Source: Methylovirgula sp963708155 (GTDB lineage Bacteria; Pseudomonadota; Alphaproteobacteria; Rhizobiales; Beijerinckiaceae). From it: DNA of 64,000 nt. Shown in pieces: positions 26,233 to 35,819 of this stretch; the first letter of the stretch is position 1, and each line of letters starts with the position of its first letter. The stretch is taken from assembly GCA_963708155.1 (NCBI GenBank), contig OY970183.1, forward strand, positions 1,736,001-1,800,000, given 5' to 3'. The translations under genes and the position numbers were made by a program. A model generated the notes under the pieces. The model saw nothing but the letters and a program-made list of their open reading frames with translations. It made no database searches and was not told where the DNA came from.

Positions 26233-27183
26233 ATGCGTAGCTATCTCGATTTCGAAAAGCCGGTTGCCGAACTCGACACCAAGGTCGAGGAATTGCGCGC
26301 GCTCCTCGCCGACGGCGACAATGCCGACAGCGAGGATCTGACCCGGCTCGAAATCCGCGCCGAGAAGGCGCTCGCCGATCTTTATGCCAATCTCACGCCC
26401 TGGCAGAAGACGCTTGTCGCGCGCCATCCGCAGCGCCCGCATTGCGCCGATTTCATTGCCGGGCTGACCAGCGATTTCACGCCGCTCTCGGGCGATCGGC
26501 TGTTCGGCGAGGATGCCGCCATCCTCGGCGGCTTCGCGCGCTTTCGCGGCACGCCGGTCTGCATCATCGGCCAGGAGAAGGGCAACGATACCGAGTCGCG
26601 CCTCAAGCGCAATTTCGGCATGGCCCGGCCGGAGGGCTATCGCAAGGCGGTGCGGCTGATGGAATTGGCGGAGCGCTTTTCCCTGCCGGTCATCTCGCTC
26701 GTTGATACGGCGGGTGCCTTTCCCGGCGTCGATGCCGAGGAGCGCGGCCAGGCTGAAGCGATCGCGCGTTCGACCGATAAAACCCTGTCCCTCGGCGTCG
26801 CCAATGTCGCGCTCATCATCGGCGAGGGCGGCTCGGGCGGCGCCATCGCCATCGCCGCTTGCAATCGCGTGCTGATGCTGGAGCACGCGATCTATACGGT
26901 CGCCTCGCCCGAAGCTTCGGCCTCGATCCTCTGGCGTGATGCCGCCAAGGCGCAGGAGGCGGCGACGAACATGAAAATCACGGCGCAGGATCTGCTGCGC
27001 TTCGGCATCATCGACACAATCATTTCGGAGCCGACCGGCGGCGCGCATCGCGATCCCGCCGCGGCCATTGCCGCGGCCGGCAACGCCATTGCCGCGGCGC
27101 TCGAAAGTCTCGGCAATATGTCGCCTGAGGCTTTGCGCGAGTCCCGCGCCGACAAATTTCTGGCGATGGGCCGCAAGATTTAG
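26233..27183 (+). CDS. accA: Acetyl-CoA carboxylase carboxyltransferase subunit alpha
   Basis: 316 residues. With AccD it transfers the carboxyl group from carboxybiotin to acetyl-CoA, the first step of fatty acid synthesis. Typical N-terminus (Y-L-D-F-E-K-P-V-A-E-L), then R-P-H-C-A-D-F-I, G-D-R-L-F-G-E-D, G-Q-E-K-G, F-G-M-A-R-P-E-G-Y-R-K-A-R-like block, D-T-A-G-A-F-P-G-V-D-A-E-E-R-G-Q and E-G-G-S-G-G-A. ATG 26233 is chosen because the conserved start follows directly; an upstream open stretch from GTG 26146 is not conserved. Confidence 0.95.
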   Translation: MRSYLDFEKPVAELDTKVEELRALLADGDNADSEDLTRLEIRAEKALADLYANLTPWQKTLVARHPQRPHCADFIAGLTSDFTPLSGDRLFGEDAAILGGFARFRGTPVCIIGQEKGNDTESRLKRNFGMARPEGYRKAVRLMELAERFSLPVISLVDTAGAFPGVDAEERGQAEAIARSTDKTLSLGVANVALIIGEGGSGGAIAIAACNRVLMLEHAIYTVASPEASASILWRDAAKAQEAATNMKITAQDLLRFGIIDTIISEPTGGAHRDPAAAIAAAGNAIAAALESLGNMSPEALRESRADKFLAMGRKI

Positions 27184-27195
27184 AACGCTTTCATC

Positions 27196-27630
27196 TTAGC
27201 GCGCGCGAGCCGTCAGCGCGTTCCATGCGGCCAGGGAGTCCATGTAGTCTCTCCAGTGCGCGATTTTCCGGCCTTCAATCCGGATGATGGAGGCGAAGCG
27301 GTTGTGATACTTCACGCCCGTCGCGAGAATGGTTCCGTGGACTTCATATTCGATGACGACGACGCGGCCGTCGTCCGTCTTGTGGGTGATCAACTTATCC
27401 GCCGCTTCGATCCTGATGTTGGCGGCATAGCCGCCAAACCGCGCCATCAGTTCCGCGCGTCCGCGGATCACGCGTGGCCAACCGGGGAAGTCGTAGAGAA
27501 CCTCGTAGACGATCTCGGCGGCGACAATATCGGAAAAGTGCTCGCCGTCGACCAGATCGCCCAGCGCCCCCCGGACCAGATCGAAGTAAGGTTTGACGGG
27601 TTCGTAGGCAGCGTATTTCGAATGCGCCAT
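27196..27630 (-). CDS. SnoaL/NTF2-like family protein
   Basis: 144 residues with the cone-shaped NTF2-like fold: an N-terminal helical region, W-P-R-V-I-R-G-R-A-E-L-M-A-R-F, then β-strands ending in H-W-R-D-Y-M-D, a typical SnoaL-like close. Such proteins are enzymes of varied function or ligand binders; none can be assigned here. It starts ten bases after the purH stop, so probably cotranscribed with it. Confidence 0.7.
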   Translation of the reverse strand: MAHSKYAAYEPVKPYFDLVRGALGDLVDGEHFSDIVAAEIVYEVLYDFPGWPRVIRGRAELMARFGGYAANIRIEAADKLITHKTDDGRVVVIEYEVHGTILATGVKYHNRFASIIRIEGRKIAHWRDYMDSLAAWNALTARAR

Positions 27631-27640
27631 TCCGGATTCT

Positions 27641-29235
27641 CTAGTGCCTGAAATGCCGGGTGCCGGTGAAGACCATGGCGAGCCCGGCCGCGTCTGCCGC
27701 TTCGATTACCTCGCTGTCGCGCAACGAGCCGCCGGGCTGGATCACCGCTGTCGCGCCCGCGTCCGCCGCGGCGAGCAGGCCGTCGGCGAAGGGGAAGAAG
27801 GCATCCGAGGCGACGACCGAACCCTTCGCCGAGACTCTCTGACAGTCCTGCCATCTGCGCGGCTTCGAGCGCTTTCTGCGCGGCGATGCGCGAGGAATCG
27901 ACCCGGCTCATCTGGCCCGCGCCAATGCCGACCGTTGCACCGCCCTTGGCATAAACGATAGCGTTCGACTTGACGTGTTTGGCGACGCGGAAGGCGAATT
28001 TCAGATCTTCAAGCTCGGCCGCGCTCGGCGATCGTTTGGTGACGACCTTCAGATCCAAATCATCGACGAGAGCGTTGTCGCGGCCTTGTACCAGAAAGCC
28101 GCCGTTCACCGAGCGGAACGTCAATTCCTGACGCCGCGGATCGGGCAGACCGCCGGTGAGGAGCAGGCGCAGATTGAGTTTCGTGCCGATGATCTCCCGC
28201 GCCTCTTCGCTCGCATCGGGGGCGATGATCACCTCGGTAAAAATCTTGACGATCTCCCGCGCGGTTTCAGCGTCGAGCGTGCGATTCAGTGCGATGATGC
28301 CGCCGAAGGCGGAGACTGCATCGCTGCGCAGCGCCAGCCGGTAGGCGTCCGCGAGACTTCGCCGACTGCGCCACGCCGCACGGATTGGCGTGCTTGATGA
28401 TCGCGACCGCCGCGGTCCTCGAAGGATCGAATTCGCTGACGAGTTCGAGCGCCGCGTCGGTGTCGCCGACATTGTTGTAGGAGAGCTGCTTGCCCTGAAC
28501 CTGCTTCGCCGTGGCGAGGCCGAAGCTCGGCTGCTCGTTGGCATAGAAGGCCGCCGCCTGATGCGGGTTTTCGCCATAGCGCAGCGTCTCAAGCTTGTGG
28601 CCGCCGAAGCCGCGATAATCCGGCGCATTTTCGCCGATCTGCGCCGCGAGCCAGTTGGATATGCCGGAATCATAGACGGCTGTGCGGGCGAAAGCCTTCT
28701 GCGCCAGGGCGCGGCGGAAAGCGAGGCGCGTCTTGCCGCCCTGGGCATCAAGCTCGGCGAGAAGCCGCGCATAATCGGCGACATCGACCACCACGCTGAC
28801 GGAGTCGAAATTTTTCGAGGCGGCGCGGATCATCGCCGGGCCGCCGATGTCGATGTTCTCGACGCATTCGTCGAAGTCCGCGCCCTTCGCCACCGTCGCT
28901 TCGAAGGGATAGAGATTGACGACGAGGAGATCGATCGGCGCGATGCCGTGCGCCAGCATCGCCGCCTCGTGCTCGGGATTTTCGCGGATGGCGAGCAGGC
29001 CCCCGTGCACCTTGGGGTGCAACGTTTTCACGCGGCCATCCATCATTTCGGGAAAGCCGGTGAGTTCCGAGACGTCGCGCGCCGCGATTCCGGCGGCGAC
29101 GAGCGCCCGATGCGTGCCGCCCGTCGAGACGATTTCGATATCGCGGGCGGCGAGCGCCCTGGCGAAATCGATCAGCCCGGTCTTGTCGGAGACAGAGATG
29201 AGCGCGCGGGCGATGGAGCGGAGTTTGTCGGACAT
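27641..29235 (-). CDS. purH: Bifunctional AICAR formyltransferase / IMP cyclohydrolase (two frameshifts)
   Basis: About 531 residues. Last two steps of IMP synthesis. The N-terminal MGS-like cyclohydrolase domain is intact (A-L-I-S-V-S-D-K-T-G, S-T-G-G-T, V-K-T-L-H-P-K-V-H-G-G). After I-I-K-H-A-N-P-C-G-V-A-Q, the formyltransferase K-H-x-N-P-C-G motif, reading shifts near 28355 and continues S-L-A-D-A-Y…A-F-G-G-I-I-A-L-N-R. Near 27825 a second shift leads to G-S-V-V-A-S-D-A-F-F-P-F-A-D-G-L and the end T-G-T-R-H-F-R-H. All motifs occur in order, so the gene is whole apart from two single-base shifts. Confidence 0.92.
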
Positions 29236-29307
29236 TCAGCCTTCCCGGGAAGCATCTTGAGCGCGCTGATTAGCACGTCCGCGCGGCAGGCGTCAGGGCG
29301 ACTCTTC

Positions 29308-30615
29308 TTACGCCATCTCGGTAATTCGGCCGAGCGGCGCAGGGGCGTCGGCATTCGGCGCGGCAAGAGGCCGCGCCAGCAGCATTGTTCCGTCGTGGCC
29401 GGCGATCTCGGCGTTTATCAGCCGGCCTGCGGGCACTGGGCCGAGCCGGACGCGGGTAAAATCCTCCGCCCGCGCAATGCCGCCGCGCTCGGTCAGGAGC
29501 GTGAGGGTCCGGCCTTTCTGCGCTTCGAGGTGGCGGGCGAGGGCGGCTGCGCCTGCCAGCCGCAAAGCCTTCGCCCGCGCGGCGATCACGTCCGGCGTGA
29601 GTTGCGGCATCAGCGCTGCCGGTGTGCCGGGGCGCGGTGAGAAGGGAAAGACATGCAGATGCGTCAGCCCGCAGTCTGCGACGAGCGCCAGCGTCTCGGC
29701 GAACATCTCGTCGGTCTCGGTCGGAAATCCGGCGATAAGGTCGGCGCCGAAAACCATATCCGGCCGCGCGGCGCGAATCTCCGCGCAAAAGCGCACCGCG
29801 TCGGCACGGGCGTGGCGCCGCTTCATTCGCTTGAGGATCATGTCGCTGCCGGCCTGCAATGAGAGATGCAGATGCGGCATCAGTCGCTTTTCGTTGGCGA
29901 TTGCGTCGAGCAGCTCGGCGTCGGCCTCAATGCAATCGATCGAGGACAGCCGCAGCCGCGCGAGCCCAGGCACCTTGCCGAGAATGGCCTTCACCAGCCG
30001 GCCGAGGCCAGGGCGCGCATCGATGTCGCGGCCGTAGGCGGTCAGATCGACGCCGGTCAGCACGATCTCCTGAAAGCCCTGCGCAACGCAATTTTCGGCT
30101 GCGGCCAGCACGCCTTCCTCTGGCGTCGAGCGCGATGCGCCGCGTCCATAGGGAATGATGCAGAAGGTGCAGCGATGGTCGCAGCCGGTCTGAATGGCAA
30201 GAAACGCGCGGGTGTGATCTTCGACCGCTCCGCGCGCCGGGGGCACGGCTGACGCCGCGAAAATATCGCCGACGGCGATGCGCTCCGCCACGCCGGGCCG
30301 GAACGCCTCGGCGGCAAGCTTTTCCGCGTTGCCGAGCACTTGCGCGACCTCGGGCATGGCGGCGAAATTCTGCGGCGCGATCTGCGCCGCGCAGCCGGTG
30401 ACGATGATCGTGCGCTCCGGGGCCTCGCGCTTCAGCCGGCGGATCGTCTGGCGCGCCTGGCGCGCCGCCTCCGCGGTGACGGCGCAGGTATTGACGATGA
30501 CGAGATCGTTGCGACCCGCCGCCTCGGCGGCGCGGCGCATGGCTTCGCCTTCGACGAGGTTCAGACGGCAGCCGAAATTGACGACTTCGATCTTGGCCTG
30601 CGATGCGGGCCTCAC
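29308..30615 (-). CDS. mtaB: tRNA (t6A37) methylthiotransferase MtaB
   Basis: 435 residues. Radical-SAM enzyme that converts t6A37 to ms2t6A37 in tRNA. UPF0004 N-terminal domain with three cluster cysteines (F-G-C-R-L-N, V-N-T-C-A-V-T, T-G-C-A-A-Q), radical-SAM site C-D-H-R-C-T-F-C (about residues 145-152), V-L-T-G-V-D-L, L-S-S-I-D, H-L-H-L-S-L-Q-A-G-S-D and a TRAM-like C-terminus. The G-V-D-L and L-H-L-S-L-Q-S/A-G patterns fit MtaB rather than MiaB. ATG 30615 overlaps the dapF stop by four bases (translational coupling). Confidence 0.92.
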   Translation of the reverse strand: MRPASQAKIEVVNFGCRLNLVEGEAMRRAAEAAGRNDLVIVNTCAVTAEAARQARQTIRRLKREAPERTIIVTGCAAQIAPQNFAAMPEVAQVLGNAEKLAAEAFRPGVAERIAVGDIFAASAVPPARGAVEDHTRAFLAIQTGCDHRCTFCIIPYGRGASRSTPEEGVLAAAENCVAQGFQEIVLTGVDLTAYGRDIDARPGLGRLVKAILGKVPGLARLRLSSIDCIEADAELLDAIANEKRLMPHLHLSLQAGSDMILKRMKRRHARADAVRFCAEIRAARPDMVFGADLIAGFPTETDEMFAETLALVADCGLTHLHVFPFSPRPGTPAALMPQLTPDVIAARAKALRLAGAAALARHLEAQKGRTLTLLTERGGIARAEDFTRVRLGPVPAGRLINAEIAGHDGTMLLARPLAAPNADAPAPLGRITEMA

Positions 30616-31478
30616 GCCGCCGCGTCCTCGAACCAGCGTGATTCCAGGATCGCCTCGAATTCGAGTTCGACCGGGCCCGCCAGAACCACCTGATCATCGC
30701 TCCGGCGCCAGGTGACATGAAGATCACCGCCGGGCAGGCTGACGATTGCATTCCGATCGGTGAGCCCCCGGCGCGCCGCTGCAACCAGGACCGCGCAGGC
30801 GGCCGAGCCGCAGGCATAGGTCAAGCCCGCGCCGCGCTCCCAGACGCGCACGACGATATGATTGCGCTCGCGCACCTGAGCGAAGGAAATATTCGCCCGC
30901 TCCGGGAAGAGCGGGTCATGTTCGAGCGCGGGGCCGAGCACTGAGAGATCGTAGGCGTCGAGATCGTCGACGAAGAAGACAGCGTGCGGGTTGCCGACAT
31001 TGACCGTGGCGGCGAGCAGCGGCGCGCCGCCGGGACCGATCGGGAAGGGGATCGCTGCCGTATCGGGCACGGCTTCGGAAAGCGGGATGTCCTGCCAGCC
31101 GAACCGGGGCTGGCCCATCTCCACCGAGAACCGCCGCTCCCCCTTGCGTTCACAAACGAGGATGCCGTTCAGCGTCTCGACCTTCAGCGTCTCGCGCGGC
31201 GTATCCTGCATGAGGGCCCAGGCGACGCAGCGCGTGCCGTTGCCGCAGGCTCCGGCCTCGCTGCCGTCGCGATTGTAGATGCGCACGTAGGCTTCGGTGC
31301 CGGCCGAGACGGGCGCGTGCAACACCATCAATTGATCGAAGCCGAGGTCCGGCGCCTGGGCGATGGCGCGCACGCTGCGGGCATCGAGCTCGTAGGTCGA
31401 GTTGCGCAGGTCGAGGATGACGATCTCGTTGCCGAGGCCATTCATCTTCGTCACCGATCTGCGCGCTAAGGGATGCAT
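30612..31478 (-). CDS. dapF: Diaminopimelate epimerase
   Basis: 288 residues. Converts LL- to meso-diaminopimelate for lysine and peptidoglycan. Both catalytic cysteines are seen: A-C-G-N-G-T-R-C (about residues 77-84) and T-Y-A-C-G-S-A-A-C-A (about 226-235). The start K-M-N-G-L-G-N is conserved. ATG 31478 is chosen; the frame is open far upstream but with low-complexity, non-conserved sequence. The dapF-mtaB pair is frequent in Hyphomicrobiales; ftsY, often third, is not here. Confidence 0.95.
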   Translation of the reverse strand: MHPLARRSVTKMNGLGNEIVILDLRNSTYELDARSVRAIAQAPDLGFDQLMVLHAPVSAGTEAYVRIYNRDGSEAGACGNGTRCVAWALMQDTPRETLKVETLNGILVCERKGERRFSVEMGQPRFGWQDIPLSEAVPDTAAIPFPIGPGGAPLLAATVNVGNPHAVFFVDDLDAYDLSVLGPALEHDPLFPERANISFAQVRERNHIVVRVWERGAGLTYACGSAACAVLVAAARRGLTDRNAIVSLPGGDLHVTWRRSDDQVVLAGPVELEFEAILESRWFEDAAA

Positions 31479-31591
31479 CGGGTCCAACTCGCCATAACTT
31501 TGCGCTTCATATAGGACAAAGCTCCGACTGAGGCCAAGGATTTGCCGGGCGCGGCAGGGTTGGCGGCGGAATTGCGCACGGAGACGGGCGG

Positions 31592-32350
31592 ATGGGCGGT
31601 TTTTGGGTGAGGTTCGCGCTCGCGGCGGGGCTGGGCATGACCACCCTGGCGGCCGCGGCGCAGACGCAGACCTCGTCATCGAGCCCGGCGGCTCCCGCCC
31701 CAACGGCGCCAGCGGCCAAGCCGCAAATCGCCGCGCCATCGCCCGCCGTCGCGTCGCCGTCCGCCAAGCCGGTGCAGCAACCGGGCGCCGCCGCGGCGCC
31801 CCCGCCGCCGCCTGGTCCGCCGCCCGGATTGTCGTCCGCGCCCGGTCCCGACGAACCGGATCGAGGCGCACCGGGCATGCCGCGCGATTCTACGACCGTT
31901 ATGCTCGACGTGCCGTCGCGGACCGTCGCGGAACTTGCCGCCAAGGCCAAATGGGACGAGGGCTTCAAGGTCGTCAAGGATACCGAGACCCGGGTGAAGG
32001 CGGCGGTCGAGAAAGCGGGCCTTAAGATCATCGGCGCGCCAATCGCGGTTTTCACCCAGGAGGACGACGCCGGCTTCGGCTTCACGGCCATGCTTCCGCT
32101 CGCCCCCGGCTCAAAGGCGACGCTTACGGATGGGGTGGCGATTGGCGCCTCGCCGGCCGGAAAAGCGATCAAATTTCAGCATCGCGGCGCCTATGACGAC
32201 ATCGATTCGACCTATGATCTCATCACCGCCTATCTCGACGAAAAGAGCCTTGAGGCGCAGGATTTCTTCATCGAGGAATATCTGACCCCTTTGACCAGCG
32301 CTGAAGATCCATATCTGGCAGTCGATATCTATGTGTTTCTGAAACCCTGA
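31592..32350 (+). CDS. Secreted GyrI-like / AraC effector-binding domain protein
   Basis: 252 residues. A signal peptide (F-A-L-A-A-G-L-G-M-T-T-L-A-A-A-A-Q) is followed by about 80 residues rich in Ala and Pro with a run of five prolines, probably a flexible periplasmic spacer. The C-terminal 150 residues resemble the GyrI-like small-molecule-binding fold: P-S-R-T-V-A-E-L, then K-F-Q-H-R-G-A-Y-D-D-I-D-S-T-Y-D-L-I and the end A-V-D-I-Y-V-F-L-K-P. Exported versions of this domain occur across alphaproteobacteria; ligand unknown. Confidence 0.7.
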   Translation: MGGFWVRFALAAGLGMTTLAAAAQTQTSSSSPAAPAPTAPAAKPQIAAPSPAVASPSAKPVQQPGAAAAPPPPPGPPPGLSSAPGPDEPDRGAPGMPRDSTTVMLDVPSRTVAELAAKAKWDEGFKVVKDTETRVKAAVEKAGLKIIGAPIAVFTQEDDAGFGFTAMLPLAPGSKATLTDGVAIGASPAGKAIKFQHRGAYDDIDSTYDLITAYLDEKSLEAQDFFIEEYLTPLTSAEDPYLAVDIYVFLKP

Positions 32351-32366
32351 GCGGCGGAGGAGGACT

Positions 32367-33338
32367 ATGCACGATCACGCGAGCGATGGACTGAGCCATC
32401 CGCATATCTTCCTTGGCGCGCAGCACGCGGCGAATGAGCGACGCACGTTCGCCGTCGTTGGCCTGACCCTGACGATGATGATCTGCGAGATCGTCGGTGG
32501 CCTCCTTTTCGGCTCGATGGCCCTGATCGCCGACGGCCTGCACATGTCGACCCATGCGGCCGCCCTCGGCGTCTCGGCCTTCGCCTATCATTATGCACGC
32601 CGTCATGCGGAGGATCCGCGCTTTGCCTTCGGCACGGGGAAGGTCGGCGATCTCGCCGCCTTCGCCAGCGGCCTTGCGCTGGCCATTGTGGCGCTTTTCA
32701 TCGGCTACGAGAGCCTTCAGCGGTTCTTCGCTCCTGAGCCGATTCACTATACCGAGGCGCTGGCCCTCGCCGCGCTCGGCCTCGCTGTCAATGTCGCGAG
32801 CGCCTGGCTTTTGCGCGATTTGCACGATCATTCTCATGGCGATGATCATGATCATTCGCATGCCGCGCATGACCATGATCACGATGATCACGATCATCAG
32901 CACGCTGACCAGGATCTGAACCTGCGCGCGGCCTATGTGCATGTCATCGCCGACGCGGCGGTTTCGATCCTCGTCGTCGCCGCCTTGCTGCTGGCGCGTG
33001 TCTTCGGCTGGGTCTGGCTCGATCCGGCCGTCGGCGTCGTCGGCATGGTCGTCATCCTGAGTTGGTCCTATGGACTTTTACGGGCTGCCGGCGCCGTCCT
33101 GCTCGACATGACGCCCGACGAGAAACTGAAGGAGGCCATTCGTTCCCGACTGGAGACGAATGGCGATTTCGTCAGCGATCTGCATCTGTGGCGCGTCGGG
33201 CCCGGGCATCGCGCGGCGATGGCGACGGTCGTCAGCGCAAATCCGCGGCCGACCGAGGAGCACAAGGCGCAACTGGCCGATCTGGCAGGCCTCAGTCATT
33301 TGACTGTCGAGGTTCTGAAGTGTCCACACGCGGATTGA
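32367..33338 (+). CDS. dmeF: Cation diffusion facilitator DmeF-type (divalent metal efflux)
   Basis: 323 residues. Six membrane helices; helix 2 has A-D-G-L-H-M-S-T-H and helix 5 H-V-I-A-D-A-A-V-S, a typical H-x3-D/H site. A long loop between helices 4 and 5 contains about 20 histidines alternating with aspartate (about residues 151-180), the metal buffer of DmeF and ZnT-like proteins. The C-terminal cytoplasmic domain is present, including D-L-H-L-W-R-V-G. DmeF exports Co/Ni in related species. GGAGGA precedes the ATG. No DmeR/RcnR-type regulator lies next to it. Confidence 0.85.
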   Translation: MHDHASDGLSHPHIFLGAQHAANERRTFAVVGLTLTMMICEIVGGLLFGSMALIADGLHMSTHAAALGVSAFAYHYARRHAEDPRFAFGTGKVGDLAAFASGLALAIVALFIGYESLQRFFAPEPIHYTEALALAALGLAVNVASAWLLRDLHDHSHGDDHDHSHAAHDHDHDDHDHQHADQDLNLRAAYVHVIADAAVSILVVAALLLARVFGWVWLDPAVGVVGMVVILSWSYGLLRAAGAVLLDMTPDEKLKEAIRSRLETNGDFVSDLHLWRVGPGHRAAMATVVSANPRPTEEHKAQLADLAGLSHLTVEVLKCPHAD

Positions 33339-33357
33339 GAGGCTTGTTGGGCAAGCA

Positions 33358-34047
33358 ATGGCGCGAGTCATGAGTTGGCGCGATTTATTTGGCAGCGGTC
33401 GGGGCGGTCGCGTCAGAGGCCGCTACCCCGCCGCCTATTATGACGACGTTGCCAAGGCGATCGCGGCGCAAATTCCCGCGCCGGAGGCGATGCTGCTCGA
33501 TTTTGGCTGCGGCGAAGCGCCTGCCGCAGCGCTGATCGCCGAACATTGCGCGCGGCTCTACCTGTACGATCCGGCGCCGAAGATTCAGGCGGCGCTGCGC
33601 CAGCGCCACGCGTCCAATCCGAAGATCAAAATCCTGACCGAGGCGCAAGTTCAGGCGCTACCGGAGGCGTCTTTGGACATGGTTCTGTTCAACGCTCTGT
33701 TCCAGCATCTCACGCTGGCGGAATGCACGGCGGCGGTGGATTTCGCCGCGGCGAAATTGCGGCTCGGCGGCCGGCTTGTCGTCGCCGATGTCATCCCGCC
33801 CCATGCCGATCCGCTGAGCGAATCCTGGGCGTTGGTCGAATATGCCTATCGCGGCGGCTTTCTCCTCGCCGCGTTGCGCGGGGCGGTTTCACGCCGCCGT
33901 CCTCGCCGCCCGCGCGTCGGATTCACGACCTTCGCCATCCCCGACATGCAGCGGCTGCTCGCCACGCATGGTTTCGAGACGCGCCGCGCCGACCGCAACA
34001 TCGGCCATAACCAGATTTATATGACGTTTCTGGCGAAGCGGGTTTAG
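33358..34047 (+). CDS. Class I SAM-dependent methyltransferase
   Basis: 229 residues. SAM-binding motif I L-L-D-F-G-C-G-E-A (about residues 46-54), an acidic end of β2 (L-Y-D-P), and motif IV-like D-M-V-L-F-N-A-L-F-Q-H. The C-terminal third has hydrophobic residues and a basic patch (R-R-R-P-R-R-P-R). Substrate cannot be told. It follows dmeF by 19 bases on the same strand. Confidence 0.8.
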   Translation: MARVMSWRDLFGSGRGGRVRGRYPAAYYDDVAKAIAAQIPAPEAMLLDFGCGEAPAAALIAEHCARLYLYDPAPKIQAALRQRHASNPKIKILTEAQVQALPEASLDMVLFNALFQHLTLAECTAAVDFAAAKLRLGGRLVVADVIPPHADPLSESWALVEYAYRGGFLLAALRGAVSRRRPRRPRVGFTTFAIPDMQRLLATHGFETRRADRNIGHNQIYMTFLAKRV

Positions 34048-34066
34048 CGCAAGAACCGAGCGCGAC

Positions 34067-35248
34067 TTAGCTCAATTCCGTGACAAGCCGGCGCATGAAC
34101 TCGATGCCCGCCGCGAGCTGCGCGATCTCGATATATTCGTCCGGCTGATGCGCCTGATCGATCGAGCCCGGCCCGCAAATGACGGTCGGAATTCCCGCCT
34201 GCTGAAATTGGCCCGCTTCGCTCGCATAGGAGACGGTGATCGTCGCGTTGCGCCGGCCGAGCTTCAGCGCCAGGCTTTCCGCCGCCGAACCCGGCGCCGG
34301 GTTGAGGCCCGGCACCGGATGATGCGCATGCGTTTCGACGTGCGCGCGCTTCGTCGGATCGGGCGCCTTGGCGGCGACGATCCGCTCGATCTGCGCATTC
34401 ATGCGATCGATGGCGGTGTCATAGGCGACATTCGGCAGGCCGCGAAATTCCCAATCGAAGGTGCATTCCTTGGCGAGAATGTTGCGGGCCGTGCCGCCGT
34501 GGATCATGCCCACATGGATGGAGGAGAATGGCGGATCGAAGCGACTGGTCGGATCGCCCTCGGCCTTCAGTTCATCGGCGAGGCGGTAAAGCTCGCTCAT
34601 CAGCGCGTGGACGACTTCGATCGCGCTCGAGCCGAGATAGGCCTTGGAGGAATGCGCCTCATGCCCGTGAACGACGGTGCGATAGGTGGTGATGCTCTTG
34701 TGCGCATCGGCGACTTCCATGAGCGACGGCTCGCCAACGATGGCGATGCCGGGGCGGGGCAGATCCGCGCCAAATCGCGCGATCGTGTCGAGCGGGCCGC
34801 GGCAGCCGATCTCCTCGTCATAGCTGAGCAGGATGTGAATGGGCCGCTTGAGATCGGCGCGCTGGAATTCCGGCACCATCGCCAGGCAGAGCGCGTCGAA
34901 GCCCTTCATGTCGCAGGCGCCGCGCGCATAGACGCGGCTGCCCTCGCGGCGGAGCGTGAAAGGGTCCGAGGTCCAGGTCTGCCCAGCGACGGGAACGCAG
35001 TCTGTATGACCGGAAAGGATGATGCCGCCGTCAATATTAGGGCCGATAGTCGCGAACAGCGCCGCCTTGTCGCCCGCCGCGTTCGGTACTTTGACGTAAT
35101 CGACGCCGTGGGCCTGCAGATAGCTCTCGACGTCGGCGATGAGCGGCAGGTTGGACTTCACGCTCTCCGTGTCGAAAGCGACGAGCCGCGCCAGCATGTC
35201 GAGCGTCGCCGCAAGCCTGTCGGTGGAATCGATGCGCCGGTCTGACAC
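34067..35248 (-). CDS. argE: Acetylornithine deacetylase (M20 family)
   Basis: About 393 residues. Zinc hydrolase; removes acetyl from N-acetylornithine in arginine synthesis. Metal motifs: S-G-H-T-D-C-V-P-V, A-R-G-A-C-D-M-K-G, Y-D-E-E-I-G-C-R-G, and the dimerisation part with H-G-H-E-A-H-S-S. GTG 35248 is preferred: GGAG lies six bases before it. A longer open frame continues upstream without conservation. M20 relatives with other N-acyl substrates are possible, but the overall pattern fits ArgE. Confidence 0.88.
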   Translation of the reverse strand: MSDRRIDSTDRLAATLDMLARLVAFDTESVKSNLPLIADVESYLQAHGVDYVKVPNAAGDKAALFATIGPNIDGGIILSGHTDCVPVAGQTWTSDPFTLRREGSRVYARGACDMKGFDALCLAMVPEFQRADLKRPIHILLSYDEEIGCRGPLDTIARFGADLPRPGIAIVGEPSLMEVADAHKSITTYRTVVHGHEAHSSKAYLGSSAIEVVHALMSELYRLADELKAEGDPTSRFDPPFSSIHVGMIHGGTARNILAKECTFDWEFRGLPNVAYDTAIDRMNAQIERIVAAKAPDPTKRAHVETHAHHPVPGLNPAPGSAAESLALKLGRRNATITVSYASEAGQFQQAGIPTVICGPGSIDQAHQPDEYIEIAQLAAGIEFMRRLVTELS

Positions 35249-35313
35249 GATGGCTCCAATGATCAATGGAAATGCATCCGCGCGCGCGGCGCAGGCGGCC
35301 GGAGAAAGCTGCG

Positions 35314-35706
35314 TTAATTCAAGACCCGCGCCACATAGGGCGAATTGAGCGAGAAGACGGGGATTTCCGCGTCGAAGACTTCGCCGTTTTCCGCCACCAT
35401 GCGATAGCTGCCCGTCATGATGCCCGAGGGGGTGGAGAGCGGGCAACCGGACGTGTAACGGAAGCTTTCTCCCGGCTTGAGGACGGGTTGCTCGCCGACG
35501 ACGCCGGTGCCGAGCACTTCTTCCGTCCGGCCGTTGCCGTCCATGATTTTCCAGTGCCGGGCAGTTAATTGCACGGTTTGCTCGCCCTGATTGGCGATTT
35601 CGACAGTATAGGCCCAGAAAAACGTCGCCTGTTCGGCGTCCGAGCGCTCCGGGACAAATTCCGGTTCGACTGTGACTTGAATGTCTTGGGTGATGCTGCT
35701 GTACAT
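35314..35706 (-). CDS. apaG: ApaG protein (DUF525)
   Basis: 130 residues, family length. V-E-P-E-F-V-P-E-R-S near the start, F-F-W-A-Y-T-V-E-I-A-N, L-T-A-R-H-W-K-I-M-D-G-N-G, G-V-V-G-E-Q-P-V-L and P-S-G-I-M-T-G-S-Y-R-M are the conserved immunoglobulin-like strands of ApaG. Often called a Co/Mg efflux-linked protein; real role unclear. ATG 35706 chosen as the conserved start. Confidence 0.93.
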   Translation of the reverse strand: MYSSITQDIQVTVEPEFVPERSDAEQATFFWAYTVEIANQGEQTVQLTARHWKIMDGNGRTEEVLGTGVVGEQPVLKPGESFRYTSGCPLSTPSGIMTGSYRMVAENGEVFDAEIPVFSLNSPYVARVLN

Positions 35707-35819
35707 TGCTTGCGCCACCGGGCAGTTTGCTAAAAGAGAGTGTTTCTCTACGCTATCATAAGTTTCCACCAGAGCAAAAACCGAATCGGCGTCCCCCGGT
35801 CGCCCGGATCGTCCCGCCA